A stretch of DNA of 63,602 bases from CAYQQU01 sp964419545 (GTDB lineage Bacteria; Bacteroidota; Bacteroidia; Chitinophagales; Saprospiraceae): NCBI GenBank assembly GCA_964419545.1, contig CAYQQU010000032.1, positions 1-63,602 of the forward strand, written 5' to 3'. Shown here piece after piece: positions 29,001 to 37,141 of this stretch. A program made the translations under genes and the position numbers. Below the pieces are notes generated by a model, which saw nothing but the letters and a program-made list of their open reading frames with translations, searched no databases and was not told where the DNA came from. The stretch's first letter is position 1. Every line of letters starts with the position of its first letter.

Positions 29001-29156
29001 GGCCGCCGAGCGCCCGCCGCGGTGCGGACCGACATTGCGCCATTTGATACATTCGAAGAGGGACTCCGCAAAGGCGGGTTCCTGTGCGGAGAAGGAGGCC
29101 GGCGCCGTAAGGGCGAGCAGCAGCGCCAGCATAGCGATCAGATTGTGCTTGATCAT
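26031..29156 (-). CDS. Secreted BNR/VPS10-type beta-propeller protein (glycosyl hydrolase-like)
   Basis: 1041 residues with a signal peptide (about 1-24). Most of the protein (about 40-730) is one or two large beta-propellers carrying about ten Asp-box repeats of the S.DGG.TW type, as in sialidases and sortilin VPS10 domains. The C-terminal part (about 770-1041) has a beta domain and then a helical, charged segment (about 880-960). These proteins are annotated as glycosyl hydrolases, but I see no clear catalytic residues, so binding or scaffolding is as likely. It is single and convergent with the AspT-like gene; no sorting domain was recognised at its end. Confidence 0.85.
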   Translation of the reverse strand: MIKHNLIAMLALLLALTAPASFSAQEPAFAESLFECIKWRNVGPHRGGRSAAVTGVPGKPNLFYFGGAGGGVWRTKDGGQTWENISDGFFGGSVGAVAVAESDPNVLYAGGGEVTVRGNVSYGYGMWRSTDAGKTWTAAGLENSRHIPRVRIHPQNPDLVYAAVLGDLYQSSEARGVYRSQDGGQTWEKILFANADAGAVDLVMDPTNPRILFATTWRIRRTPYSLESGGEGSALWKSTDGGDTWTNISDKEGLPGGLWGIAGVSVSPVNPERVFAIIENEEGGVFRSDDGGDTWKRINSERSLRQRAWYYSRIYADTENEDIVYVVNVRFWRSQDGGKSFESISTPHGDHHDLWIAPEDNQRMVIGDDGGAQVSFDAGDNWSTYYNQPTAQFYRVTTDNHFPYRIYGAQQDNSTVRILHRSEGSSIGERDWEPSAGGESAHLAIDPTDNDIVYGGSYGGFLTRINHRTKQIQAINVWPDNPMGYGAEGMKYRFQWNFPIFFSPHDPQKLYALSNHVHVTTDGGQSWELLSDDLTRNDTTKLGPSGGPITKDNTGVEYYCTLFAGAESPDEEGLIWVGSDDGLVHLSTDGGESWKNVTPKGMPEWMMINSIDIDPFTKGGAYLAGTRYKLGDYRPYLYHTKDYGKTWELIVNGIPDDHFTRVLRADPARRGLLYAGTESGMYVSFDDGQNWQPFQLNLPVVPITDLTVKNHNLIAATQGRSFWMIDDLTPLHQLSDEVANSDQYLYQPMDSYRMRGGQQEKNLTAGKNHPGGVMVHFYLREKPADSVAVKLSFHEADGVLIREFSSTAEEKAEKLEVEAGGNRFVWNMRYPDAKKFEGMIMWAAGLRGPMAVPGDYQVKLTVGDQEMMQNFKILADPRSESSLEDLQAQFNFITEVNEKVTDAHEAIIEIRDIKKQLKHYTERLAEEDNLEEVIDKAKAIEKQMSEVEKALYQTRNRSRQDPLNFPIKLTNKLGAVGSLTSYGNYRPTQQAYQVKEELTRQIDEQLQQFAKIKSEELPEFNRMMREKAVDAVILEAKDPAQ

Positions 29157-29306
29157 ACGTTAAGCGTTTTTCAGCAGTTTACCAATGATAACCACGGCCT
29201 CCCGAGCCGGGAAAGCCGATTTGAAATGCGATGTTATAAACCAGTTAACCAGGAGAGTGGCGAATAGCGAGAATGAGAAGGGAAAATTAAGGATTAATCT
29301 GCGAAC

Positions 29307-29339
29307 AAAAAAAGGCCGCGCCGCAGAAAGCGACGCAGC
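29307..29339 (-). terminator. Intrinsic terminator downstream of the PDZ gene
   Basis: On the minus strand GCTGCGTCGC pairs with GCGGCGCGGC over 10 bp (two G-U pairs) with a 5-nt loop (29315-29339) and runs into seven U residues (A run 29307-29313). Confidence 0.75.
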
Positions 29340-29355
29340 CCGGGACGATATTGAG

Positions 29356-29379
29356 AAAAACCTCGCCTTGAGGATTTTT
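29356..29379 (-). terminator. Short hairpin directly after the PDZ gene stop
   Basis: A small stem CCTC/GAGG with A/U tracts on both sides lies immediately after the stop of the PDZ gene and 17 bp before the stronger terminator at 29307-29339. The two form a tandem termination region. Confidence 0.45.
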
Positions 29380-31107
29380 TTACAATCCGCTGATCGTTAT
29401 TTTTTTGGCGGCGTATCTATTGCTCTGCCGGATTTCCAGATAATAGTCGCCCTCGCCGTTTTGGGCGATGTCGAGGTCGTCGCTGAATTCGCCCTGGAAG
29501 GCGCCCAGGTCGTATTCGTAGATCAGGCGGCCGGCCTCGTTGAAGACGCGAATGCGGGTGTCACCCCGGTCGGGCAGCACAAATTGCATGCGCAGGAGTT
29601 CCTTATTGGGCAGCAGCTTGAAAGCGCGCAGGTCGAGGTTGTTGGCGGTCGAGAGCGCCACATCGTGTTGCGCGTTCATCTGCCGGGCTTCGGCTTCGCT
29701 CAGGGCGCTGATCTTGATTTGGGCGGAGTGGAGATTGTCGCGTTCTCTTTCGCGTCCGGAAAAAGGAGGGATGTTGATATTGATTTCCGGGATCTCGAAT
29801 TTCTCCATTTCGGTATCGCAGTACGACTGGATCGGTGCTTTGCCTTTTTGTTTGATGCTGTTGCGCAGGTAGCCCACTTCGATGGGATCGCCGACTCGCA
29901 GGCTGTTGACGGCGTAGCGAATGTCGTCCCAGTCGTACATGGTATAGCCGTTGATGGTGGTGATCACGTCGCCGTCTTTCATGCCGATGGCTTCGGCGGT
30001 CGAATTTTTGACGATGTTGACGGGGATGCCTTCTTCGGTGCGCTTATCGCGGGGTTGCCGAACGCCGAGGAAGGGGTCGGTTTCGCAGTCGTCGGAGCGA
30101 TAGCTGCTTTCGCGATCGGCATCCGAGCGGCTGCCGAAGGTCACTCGCTGGCGATTGGCTTCTTTGCGGCGGATGTAGTGAACGTCCGCCTCGTCGCCCG
30201 GTTCGTAATGGCTCAGGATCTGGCTGAGGTTTTGTTCTACGCCGGTCCGGTATTCGTCGATGCCGTAGACGTAGTCGAGCGGTTGCAGCCCGGCTCGTTC
30301 CGCGGCGGTATTGCCCAGTACGGCGGTGATGTAGCTGCCGTAGGGGTTGGGAAAACCGAGGCGCTCCGCTTTTTCGCGGCTCACGTCGGTGGATCGGATA
30401 CCGAGGAAGGCCCGTTCGCCCTGCCGCCATTCCGACAAGCGTCCGGTGATGATGCGGGTTTCGCGGTAGCTTTTAATCGTACCGGCGGCCCGGCTTTCGG
30501 ATCCGTTGCGCCGGTATTTTACGGATACGAGATCGCCTGTGGAGAGCATGGCGACCGCCGTGCTGATATCCTGCCAGTCGACCATCGGAAAGCTGTCGAT
30601 GGCGGTGATGAGGTCGCCGTCCTGCAGCCCGAGTTCGGCGGCGGTGCTGTTTTCGATGATATTCACGCGCACGCCCAGCCGGCCGTCGTCATTGTCGGAA
30701 TGGGGCGTGACGCCGAGGAAGCCGCGGTCGCTCTTGCCGTCGGGAGCGGAAGGAGGGCGGGCCAGGAAGGTGATCTTTACGGTTCGGTCTTCACCCCAGC
30801 GCCGGTAGTGCAGGGTCGCGCGGTCGCCGGTGCGGTAGTCGTCGAGCAATTCGCCGAACGGCCGGCCGGGCCCGGTGCGCTTATCGTCGAGCCCGAAAAC
30901 ATAGTCGAAAGGCTGTAACCCGGCCCGGTCGGCCGTCGTATTATCAATAATACCGGTAACGTAACTGCCGTGGAGGTTGTCGAAACCCAAAGCACGGGCT
31001 TTCGCCGGGCTGAGCTGGTCGAAGTTGATCCCCAAAAAGGCCGTCCCCTGGGCGGTCGTCCCGGCTAAGGCAAAAAACAGCAATACAAATGTTGCCAGGT
31101 TTTTCAT
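29380..31107 (-). CDS. Secreted protein with four PDZ domains and a C-terminal T9SS-type sorting domain
   Basis: 575 residues from the chosen Met, which gives a good signal peptide (M-K-N-L-A-T-F-V then LLFFALAGTTAQG). Four PDZ-like domains follow (about 20-115, 120-210, 212-310 and 325-425). Domains 1 and 3 share GS(Y)(V/I)T...N.TA..AGLQP.DYV.G.D, and domains 2 and 4 share (V/I)..NST A...G..DGD.IT.I, so a two-PDZ unit was duplicated. The end (about 490-575) has L-L-P-N, R-V-F-N-E-A-G-R-L-I-Y and G-D-Y-Y-L-E-I-R, typical of type A sorting domains. No protease domain is present, so it likely binds peptides or proteins outside the cell. It is divergent from the DUF4403 lipoprotein gene. Confidence 0.85.
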   Translation of the reverse strand: MKNLATFVLLFFALAGTTAQGTAFLGINFDQLSPAKARALGFDNLHGSYVTGIIDNTTADRAGLQPFDYVFGLDDKRTGPGRPFGELLDDYRTGDRATLHYRRWGEDRTVKITFLARPPSAPDGKSDRGFLGVTPHSDNDDGRLGVRVNIIENSTAAELGLQDGDLITAIDSFPMVDWQDISTAVAMLSTGDLVSVKYRRNGSESRAAGTIKSYRETRIITGRLSEWRQGERAFLGIRSTDVSREKAERLGFPNPYGSYITAVLGNTAAERAGLQPLDYVYGIDEYRTGVEQNLSQILSHYEPGDEADVHYIRRKEANRQRVTFGSRSDADRESSYRSDDCETDPFLGVRQPRDKRTEEGIPVNIVKNSTAEAIGMKDGDVITTINGYTMYDWDDIRYAVNSLRVGDPIEVGYLRNSIKQKGKAPIQSYCDTEMEKFEIPEININIPPFSGRERERDNLHSAQIKISALSEAEARQMNAQHDVALSTANNLDLRAFKLLPNKELLRMQFVLPDRGDTRIRVFNEAGRLIYEYDLGAFQGEFSDDLDIAQNGEGDYYLEIRQSNRYAAKKITISGL

Positions 31108-31192
31108 AATTGCGTTTCCTTTAATGAAATTTGTGATAAGAGACAAAAAGAGGAGACAAAGGTTGCTTACCAGGATAGGTAAAACTAAAGCT

Positions 31193-32554
31193 ATGGTCCG
31201 CTTTGTTGTTATGTTATTAGGCTCGATTGTTTTTTTGCTGTCCGGCTGTAAATCTACGCAGCCGCTGCGGCCCGACGAAAAATATTTCGAGATGATCGAA
31301 GAACGGCTATCGGTGGTCAATATACCGGTAGAAATTAAGGTGCGCGATCTGGAAGCATCGCTCAATCAGCAGCTGCAGGGTGTTCTCTATGAAGACAATA
31401 GGTTCGACGACGGGGACGACCTGATGTTTCGCCTGGAAAAACTGGAGGATTTTTCCTTTGGCGTCGAGGAGGAACGCATTCGCTACCGCCTGCCGCTGCG
31501 CGTTTGGTTCAAATACAATACCGGCATCGCCCGCGTGGAAGGCGAGGGCGATATCGCCATGAGCCTGCTCACCGGCTTCGAGATCAAGGAAGACTGGAAT
31601 CTGGAGACCAAAACCGAGATCGCCGGGTATGAGTGGATAGAAAAACCGCGCCTCAAGCTGGGCCGCATCCGCCTGCCGATAGGGCTCGTGGCGGACGTCA
31701 TCCTTAAAAACAGCCGTAAAACGATCACTGAAGCGATCGATCAGCAAGTGCGGGACAACCTGGATCTGCGCTCCATCATCAAGGAAGCCTGGAACCAGAT
31801 GTACGACCCCATCCTGGTCTCCCCGGAATACAACACCTGGCTGCAGGTCAACCCTCAGCGCATCAGCATGACGCCCCTGGCAATGACCGAAGATGCGATC
31901 ACCGGCACCATCATCATTGCTTCCCAGCCGCGGGTGCGGCTGGGCGAGCGACCGGAAACGGTGGTCTACCATCCCTTGCCGCCTTTTGCCTATACCGACT
32001 CGCTGGGGGAAGATTTCGCTATTCACCTCACCACTGAAGTGCCCTACGAAGAAGCCGAACGCATCGCCCGCAGCCAGATCAAGGGCGAGACCTTTGCCCA
32101 GGGCAAACGCTCGGTGACCGTCGAGGATATCGAACTGTTCGGTCAGGGATCCGAGCTGATAATCACCACGCAGCTCTCCGGCTGGTACAACGGCAATATC
32201 TACCTCACCGGCCGGCCTTACTTCAACCTGGAACGCAACGCCATCGATGTCGAAGACCTCAACTTTACCCTCGAAACCCGCAATTTTCTGCAAAGATCGG
32301 GCGGCTGGCTGCTGAAAGGCGCCTTCCGCAAACGCATCCAGGAAATGCTGGATTTTCAGCTGGAGTACAATATCGGCGAACTGGAAAAGCAATTGCGGGA
32401 ACAACTGGCCAACTATCAGATCTCCAAGGACGTCCGACTCGTTGGGAAACTCGACGCCCTCGATATCCGGAACGCTTTCCTGGTGCCCGGCGGCATGCGG
32501 GTGGACCTGGCGATCAAAGGGGAGATCAACGTAGAGGTGACGGGGCTGAATTGA
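31193..32554 (+). CDS. DUF4403 family lipoprotein
   Basis: 453 residues from the chosen ATG, which gives a lipoprotein signal peptide (V-M-L-L-G-S-I-V-F-L-L-S-G-C). The body has the DUF4403 layout: an early P-V-E-I-K-V-R-D-L-E-A-S-L-N-Q segment, repeated beta-rich units (about 55-230 and 250-440), and a C-terminal LDIRNAFLVPGGMRVDLAIKGEINV. Its function is unknown; it is expected to be anchored in the envelope. An ATG at 31124 is in frame but would place charged residues before the signal peptide. The 85-bp gap to the divergent PDZ gene must hold both promoters. Confidence 0.85.
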   Translation: MVRFVVMLLGSIVFLLSGCKSTQPLRPDEKYFEMIEERLSVVNIPVEIKVRDLEASLNQQLQGVLYEDNRFDDGDDLMFRLEKLEDFSFGVEEERIRYRLPLRVWFKYNTGIARVEGEGDIAMSLLTGFEIKEDWNLETKTEIAGYEWIEKPRLKLGRIRLPIGLVADVILKNSRKTITEAIDQQVRDNLDLRSIIKEAWNQMYDPILVSPEYNTWLQVNPQRISMTPLAMTEDAITGTIIIASQPRVRLGERPETVVYHPLPPFAYTDSLGEDFAIHLTTEVPYEEAERIARSQIKGETFAQGKRSVTVEDIELFGQGSELIITTQLSGWYNGNIYLTGRPYFNLERNAIDVEDLNFTLETRNFLQRSGGWLLKGAFRKRIQEMLDFQLEYNIGELEKQLREQLANYQISKDVRLVGKLDALDIRNAFLVPGGMRVDLAIKGEINVEVTGLN

Positions 32555-32672
32555 GGGAAACGGGCGGTCAGCGATTCCCGGCTTCAACCCTTTTTTTGCT
32601 CCCGTTACGGCGCGGCGAATAAAGAGCTGCTTTCCGCCCAGCCGGACATCGCCTTGGGGCTGATACCCCTGG

Positions 32673-33062
32673 CTATTGTTTGATCAAGACCACCCGTCTT
32701 TCCTTATCTTCCTGCATCATCTTCAAGGTCAGCGAATCCGGGCTGAGTTGTTCAATGGCGACGGCCTTCTCTTTGCCGTCGGCCTGCAGGGTGTCGGTGG
32801 TAAAGAGCAGCCGGTTTTTCACGCGGTAGCGGCCGGCCTCGCGGTAGTTGAGGGTGCTGCGGTAGCGGTACCGGCCGTCGGCAGTAAAGATAAAGCCGAT
32901 CTCGGCGGGGTCGATCGCCAGCGAATCGCCGGCTTCGACGACCTTCGCGGCCTGCCATTCGCCGATGATAGTGTCCGGCGCCGTATCGCTTTGACAAGCG
33001 GCCAGCAGTAAGAACGAACCTATAGCCGCCGCTGCGACGATCCGTTTAGTGGAGTAAAGCAT
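32673..33062 (-). CDS. Small lipocalin-like lipoprotein
   Basis: 129 residues. A lipoprotein signal peptide ends in L-A-A-C (Cys at about 23). The rest has short beta strands of the type I-I-G-E-W-Q...I-G-F-I-F-T-A-D-G-R-Y-R-Y, which is common in lipocalin-like stress lipoproteins of Bacteroidota. Its start lies inside the end of nhaD (17-bp overlap, different frame), so the two are likely cotranscribed. The function is unknown. The frame is open much farther upstream inside nhaD, but those codons have shadow-like composition and are excluded. Confidence 0.7.
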   Translation of the reverse strand: MLYSTKRIVAAAAIGSFLLLAACQSDTAPDTIIGEWQAAKVVEAGDSLAIDPAEIGFIFTADGRYRYRSTLNYREAGRYRVKNRLLFTTDTLQADGKEKAVAIEQLSPDSLTLKMMQEDKERRVVLIKQ

Positions 33063-34449
33063 AATAACCGATAAAGGTAATGGCTCCGGCGATAAACCCG
33101 ACCAGGGCGAGCCAGGATACTTTGCGCAGGTACCAGATGAAATCGATGCGTTCCATGCCCATGGCGGCGACGCCGGCCGCGGAGCCGATGATGAGCATGC
33201 TGCCCCCGGTACCGGCGGAGTAAGCGATAAACTGCCAGATCTTGGCGTCCATGGCCTGGTCGTACATCCCCATCGACGCCGCCACCAGCGGTACGTTGTC
33301 GATGATGGCCGAAGCAAACCCGAGGAAAATGACCACCACGTCCTGACTAGGTATGTAGCGGTCCAGGATCTCTGCCAGGTAGCGCAGGGTGCCTACCTGC
33401 ACATCCTGACCTTCCGTCATTACCGTGCCGAACACCAGGCTTTCCAGTGCGCCCACCGCCAGCAGGATGCCGAGGAAAAAGAGGATACTCGACATCTCGA
33501 TGCGCGAAAGCGCCTTGTGCGCCGAGTACATGTGTTTGCGTTCTTCGGTGAAGTTCTCTTCGGGGTGGATGTATTCCGACACCAGCCAGACCACGCCGAG
33601 GCTGAGCATCATCCCGACGTAGGGCGGCAGGTGGGTCAGCGTTTTGAATACCGGTACGAATACGATGGCGCCCAGCCCCAGGAACAACATCGTGCGGCTG
33701 CTGAGCAGTCGGTTCTCTTCCGTCTCACCCTCCATCTCGGTATTGATGTTCCCGCGAAAGGCCGGCAGGAAAGAGCCGATAAAGGTAGGCACGACAAAAC
33801 AGACCACCGACGGGATGACCAGGTATTGGATCAGGCCGAGGGCCGACACCTTGTTGCCGATCCAGAGCATAGTGGTCGTAACGTCGCCGATGGGCGACCA
33901 GGCGCCGCCGGCGTTGGCGGCGATGACCACCAGGGAGGCGAACCAGATGCGCTCCGTCTTGTCGTTGATCAGCTTGCGCAGCAGGGTGATGAGGACGATC
34001 GTGGCTGTCAGGTTGTCGATGATGGCCGAAAGGATAAACGCCAGGATGCCGATGATCCACAGCAGCCGGCTTTTTTTCTTGGTTTTAACGTAGCTTTTCA
34101 GCACTTCGAAGCCGCGGTGCAGGTCAATGATCTCGACGATGGTCATCGCGCCGATCAGGAAGACCAGGATCTCCGCTGTTTTGCCCAGGTGGTGGAGCAG
34201 CGTATTGATGAAGCCTTCTTCTGCTGCGTGACTGCCCTCGCCGCCGTGGCCGCCGTGCCCCATCAGGCTGTAGACGTGCTCGTGCGAGTCGATTACCGAG
34301 ATCCAGCCATTGTTGAACCCAACGGCGAGCAATGCCCAACAAACCGCAGCCATAATCAGGGCGGGCACCGTCTTGTCCAGCTTGAGCGGATGCTCAAAGA
34401 CAATCGCCAGGTAGCCCAGAATAAAACAAAGAATAATTGCGGAGATCAT
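33046..34449 (-). CDS. nhaD: Sodium:proton antiporter NhaD
   Basis: 467 residues with about 12 membrane helices. NhaD/ArsB-like features are visible: V-P-A-L-I-M-A-A near the N-terminus, the signature S-A-I-I-D-N-L-T-A-T-I-V and N-A-G-G-A-W-S-P-I-G-D-V-T-T-T-M-L-W, and the second inverted-repeat counterpart S-A-I-I-D-N-V-P-L-V-A-A. A His/Gly-rich loop (about 65-75) is on the outside. It exports Na+ or Li+ in exchange for H+ and suits a marine or halotolerant organism. The small lipoprotein gene overlaps its 3' end. Confidence 0.93.
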   Translation of the reverse strand: MISAIILCFILGYLAIVFEHPLKLDKTVPALIMAAVCWALLAVGFNNGWISVIDSHEHVYSLMGHGGHGGEGSHAAEEGFINTLLHHLGKTAEILVFLIGAMTIVEIIDLHRGFEVLKSYVKTKKKSRLLWIIGILAFILSAIIDNLTATIVLITLLRKLINDKTERIWFASLVVIAANAGGAWSPIGDVTTTMLWIGNKVSALGLIQYLVIPSVVCFVVPTFIGSFLPAFRGNINTEMEGETEENRLLSSRTMLFLGLGAIVFVPVFKTLTHLPPYVGMMLSLGVVWLVSEYIHPEENFTEERKHMYSAHKALSRIEMSSILFFLGILLAVGALESLVFGTVMTEGQDVQVGTLRYLAEILDRYIPSQDVVVIFLGFASAIIDNVPLVAASMGMYDQAMDAKIWQFIAYSAGTGGSMLIIGSAAGVAAMGMERIDFIWYLRKVSWLALVGFIAGAITFIGYYALLH

Positions 34450-34609
34450 AGGATAGCAATGTCATTTTCGGACGTAAAAAGGGGATATACTCCGGGAAGC
34501 AAAAATAAAACAATATTAGAGTGTACTGAATTTTTTGCCGAAAATGTTTCCGGCGCCGGAAGCAACCGAAAAGCCGGGGGGAATCGCGTCCCGCCTCGTT
34601 GAAATTCTG

Positions 34610-34617
34610 TATCTTTG
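34610..34617 (+). promoter_or_regulatory. Candidate Bacteroidota -7 box (TATCTTTG)
   Basis: TATCTTTG matches TAnnTTTG and lies 23 bp before the chosen dusB ATG, giving a very short leader. This supports the start at 34641 rather than the upstream codons at 34599. Confidence 0.55.
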
Positions 34618-34640
34618 TGGCTTGCAAGAATGATGTGATT

Positions 34641-35636
34641 ATGGTTAAGATCGGAGATGTAAAGCTGGGAGATTTTCCGCTGCTGCTGGCGCCCATGGAG
34701 GACGTGAGCGACCCGCCCTTTCGCGCCTTGTGCAAAGAACAGGGCTGCGATATGATGTACACGGAGTTCATTTCCGTGGAAGGGCTGATCCGCGATGCGG
34801 AGAAGAGCGTTCAGAAACTCGATATCTACGACGAAGAACGCCCCATCGGCATTCAGATCTTCGGGGCGGAGCTCGACAGCATGATGCGGGCGGCGGAGAT
34901 CGTGGAAGCCGCCCGGCCGGAAGTGCTGGACATCAACTACGGCTGCCCCGTAAAAAACGTGGTCAACCGCATGTGCGGGGCCGGCATCCTGCGCGATATT
35001 CCCAAAATGGTGGCCCTCACCGAGGCGGTGGTTAAATCCACCAACCTCCCGGTGACCGTCAAGACCCGGCTGGGCTGGGACGAAAAGTCCATCAAGATCG
35101 AAGAAGTAGCCGAACGTCTGCAGGACGTCGGGATCAAAGCGCTTTCCATCCACGGCCGCACCCGCAAGCAGATGTACAAAGGGGAGGCCGACTGGACGCT
35201 CATCGGCAGGATCAAGGAAAATCCGCGCATCCACATCCCCATCTTCGGCAACGGCGACATCAACAGCCCGGAAAAGGCCGCGCTTTACCGCGACCGCTAC
35301 GGCGTGGACGGCATCATGATCGGCCGGGCCAGCATCGGCTACCCCTGGGTGTTCCGCGAGATCAAACACTACTTCGCCACCGGTGAGCTGCTGCCGCCGC
35401 CTACTGTGCACGAACGCGTCGAGGCCGCCCGCCGGCACTTGCGCCGCTCCCTGGAATGGAAGGGCGTGAAGCTCGGCGTTTTCGAGATGCGCCGGCACTA
35501 CACCAACTACTTCCGCGGCTATCCCGGGGTTAAGAAATTCCGGTCGCGCCTCGTCAACGAGGACGATCCCGCCGTTTTGTTCGCCATTCTCGACGAAGTG
35601 GAAGCGGCCTACAGTGAAATGGAGGTGACGGCATAA
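34641..35636 (+). CDS. dusB: tRNA-dihydrouridine synthase DusB-like
   Basis: 331 residues. TIM-barrel flavoenzyme with the Dus signature: A-P-M-E-D-V-S-D-P-P-F-R (17-28), catalytic C102 in I-N-Y-G-C-P-V-K, TVKTRLGW, A-L-S-I-H-G-R-T-R-K-Q-M-Y, GNGDI and G-I-M-I-G-R-A-S-I-G-Y-P-W. It reduces uridine to dihydrouridine in tRNA with FMN and NADPH. The start was set at the Met just before K-I-G-D-V, after the promoter box. The CCA-adding gene follows 41 bp later on the same strand, so two tRNA-modifying genes may be cotranscribed. Confidence 0.93.
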   Translation: MVKIGDVKLGDFPLLLAPMEDVSDPPFRALCKEQGCDMMYTEFISVEGLIRDAEKSVQKLDIYDEERPIGIQIFGAELDSMMRAAEIVEAARPEVLDINYGCPVKNVVNRMCGAGILRDIPKMVALTEAVVKSTNLPVTVKTRLGWDEKSIKIEEVAERLQDVGIKALSIHGRTRKQMYKGEADWTLIGRIKENPRIHIPIFGNGDINSPEKAALYRDRYGVDGIMIGRASIGYPWVFREIKHYFATGELLPPPTVHERVEAARRHLRRSLEWKGVKLGVFEMRRHYTNYFRGYPGVKKFRSRLVNEDDPAVLFAILDEVEAAYSEMEVTA

Positions 35637-35677
35637 CGTACTCCGCTTTTTTTATACGCTGACAACGCAACCGACCG

Positions 35678-37099
35678 GTGGTTTTTAATATACAGCAACA
35701 CGAACGCAAGATCTTTCAGCTGGTGAGTGAAGTCGCCGCCAGGCTGGGCTTCCCGGCCTACGTCGTGGGCGGATACGTGCGCGATCGGCTGCTGGCGCGC
35801 CCCTCCAAAGACCTGGATATCGTCTGTGTGGGCGACGGCATCCGCCTGGCGGAAGAGGTGGCGGCCTGCCTGCGACCCGTGCCGCGCGTGGTCGTCTACA
35901 AACGCTTCGGCACCGCCATGCTGCGCCATAACGGTATCGAGACCGAATTCGTAGGCGCCCGCAAAGAAAGCTACCGCGTCGATTCCCGCAAACCCACAGT
36001 GGAGGCCGGCACCCTGGAAGACGATCAGAACCGGCGCGATTTTACCATCAACGCGCTGGCCGTCAGCCTCAACGAAATGGATTTCGGAGCCATCATCGAC
36101 CCCTTCGGAGGGCTGCAGCACCTGGAGGAGAAGTTGATCAAAACGCCGCTGGAACCCGGAAAAACGTTTTCCGACGATCCCCTGCGCATGATGCGCGCCA
36201 TCCGCTTCGCCACGCAGCTCGATTTTCGCATCGACCCCACAACTTATTCGGCTATCAGCAAATACCGCAGCCGCATCCACATCGTCTCGAAAGAGCGCAT
36301 CAATATCGAACTGAATAAGATCATCCTGGCCGACCGCCCTTCGCGCGGGTTCAAAATGCTGTTCGACACGGGCCTTTTGAAGCTCGTCTTCCCGGAGATG
36401 GCCGCCCTGCAGGGCGTGGAAAGGCGCAACGGCAAAGGACATAAAGACAACTTCTACCATACGCTGGAGGTGCTCGACAACTTGTCTGAGCATACCCACA
36501 ACCTGTGGCTGCGCTGGGCGGCCATCCTGCACGATATCGCCAAACCGCCTACCAAGCGCTTTCATCCCGAACAGGGCTGGACATTCCACGGCCACGAGGT
36601 GCTGGGGGCCAGCATGGTGCCCAAGATCTTCAAACGCCTGCGGCTGCCGCTCGACCATAAGATGAAATACGTGCAAAAATTGGTGCGCCTCCACCTTCGT
36701 CCCATCAGTCTGACCAAAGAAAATATCACCGATTCCGCCATTCGCCGCCTGCTCTTCGACGCCGGCGACGATATCGACGACCTGATGCTGCTTTGCCAGG
36801 CCGACATCACGTCCAAGAACCCGCGCAAGGTGCAACGCTACCTCGAAAATTACGAGCTGGTGCGCAGCCGCCTGGAGGAGGTGGAAGAAAAAGACCGCCT
36901 CCGCAACTGGCAACCGCCTATCAGCGGGGAAGAGATCATGGCTACTTTCGATATTCCTCCTTCGCGCGAGGTCGGCCTGATCAAAAACGCTATCCGCGAA
37001 GCTATTCTCGACGGCGACATCGACAACAGTTACGAATCCGCCCATCATTTCATGCTGGAAAAAGGTAAGGAGCTCGGCCTGGAGGCGGTGCGGCAGTGA
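35678..37099 (+). CDS. cca: CCA tRNA nucleotidyltransferase with HD domain
   Basis: 473 residues, GTG start. The class II nucleotidyltransferase head has GGYVRD (31-36) and the metal-binding D-L-D (45-47), then E-D-D-Q-N-R-R-D-F-T-I-N-A-L-A and F-S-D-D-P-L-R-M-M-R-A-I-R-F-A for RNA binding. An HD domain follows (about 255-400, with H-T-L-E-V-L-D-N and LHDIAKP). It adds or repairs the CCA end of tRNA; the HD domain gives possible phosphohydrolase activity. The gene is 41 bp downstream of dusB, a sensible tRNA-maintenance pairing. Confidence 0.92.
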   Translation: MVFNIQQHERKIFQLVSEVAARLGFPAYVVGGYVRDRLLARPSKDLDIVCVGDGIRLAEEVAACLRPVPRVVVYKRFGTAMLRHNGIETEFVGARKESYRVDSRKPTVEAGTLEDDQNRRDFTINALAVSLNEMDFGAIIDPFGGLQHLEEKLIKTPLEPGKTFSDDPLRMMRAIRFATQLDFRIDPTTYSAISKYRSRIHIVSKERINIELNKIILADRPSRGFKMLFDTGLLKLVFPEMAALQGVERRNGKGHKDNFYHTLEVLDNLSEHTHNLWLRWAAILHDIAKPPTKRFHPEQGWTFHGHEVLGASMVPKIFKRLRLPLDHKMKYVQKLVRLHLRPISLTKENITDSAIRRLLFDAGDDIDDLMLLCQADITSKNPRKVQRYLENYELVRSRLEEVEEKDRLRNWQPPISGEEIMATFDIPPSREVGLIKNAIREAILDGDIDNSYESAHHFMLEKGKELGLEAVRQ

Positions 37100-37141
37100 C
37101 CGGCGGCGCTTTTATCCCTGGATCCGCAATGGGGGCCTGAA

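Noticed and set aside
26142..29267. An open frame as long as the VPS10-type gene on the opposite strand
   Set aside because: It mirrors the real gene, has Val/Gly/Ala/Asp-rich composition and no family motif. The minus-strand product has a signal peptide and many Asp boxes.
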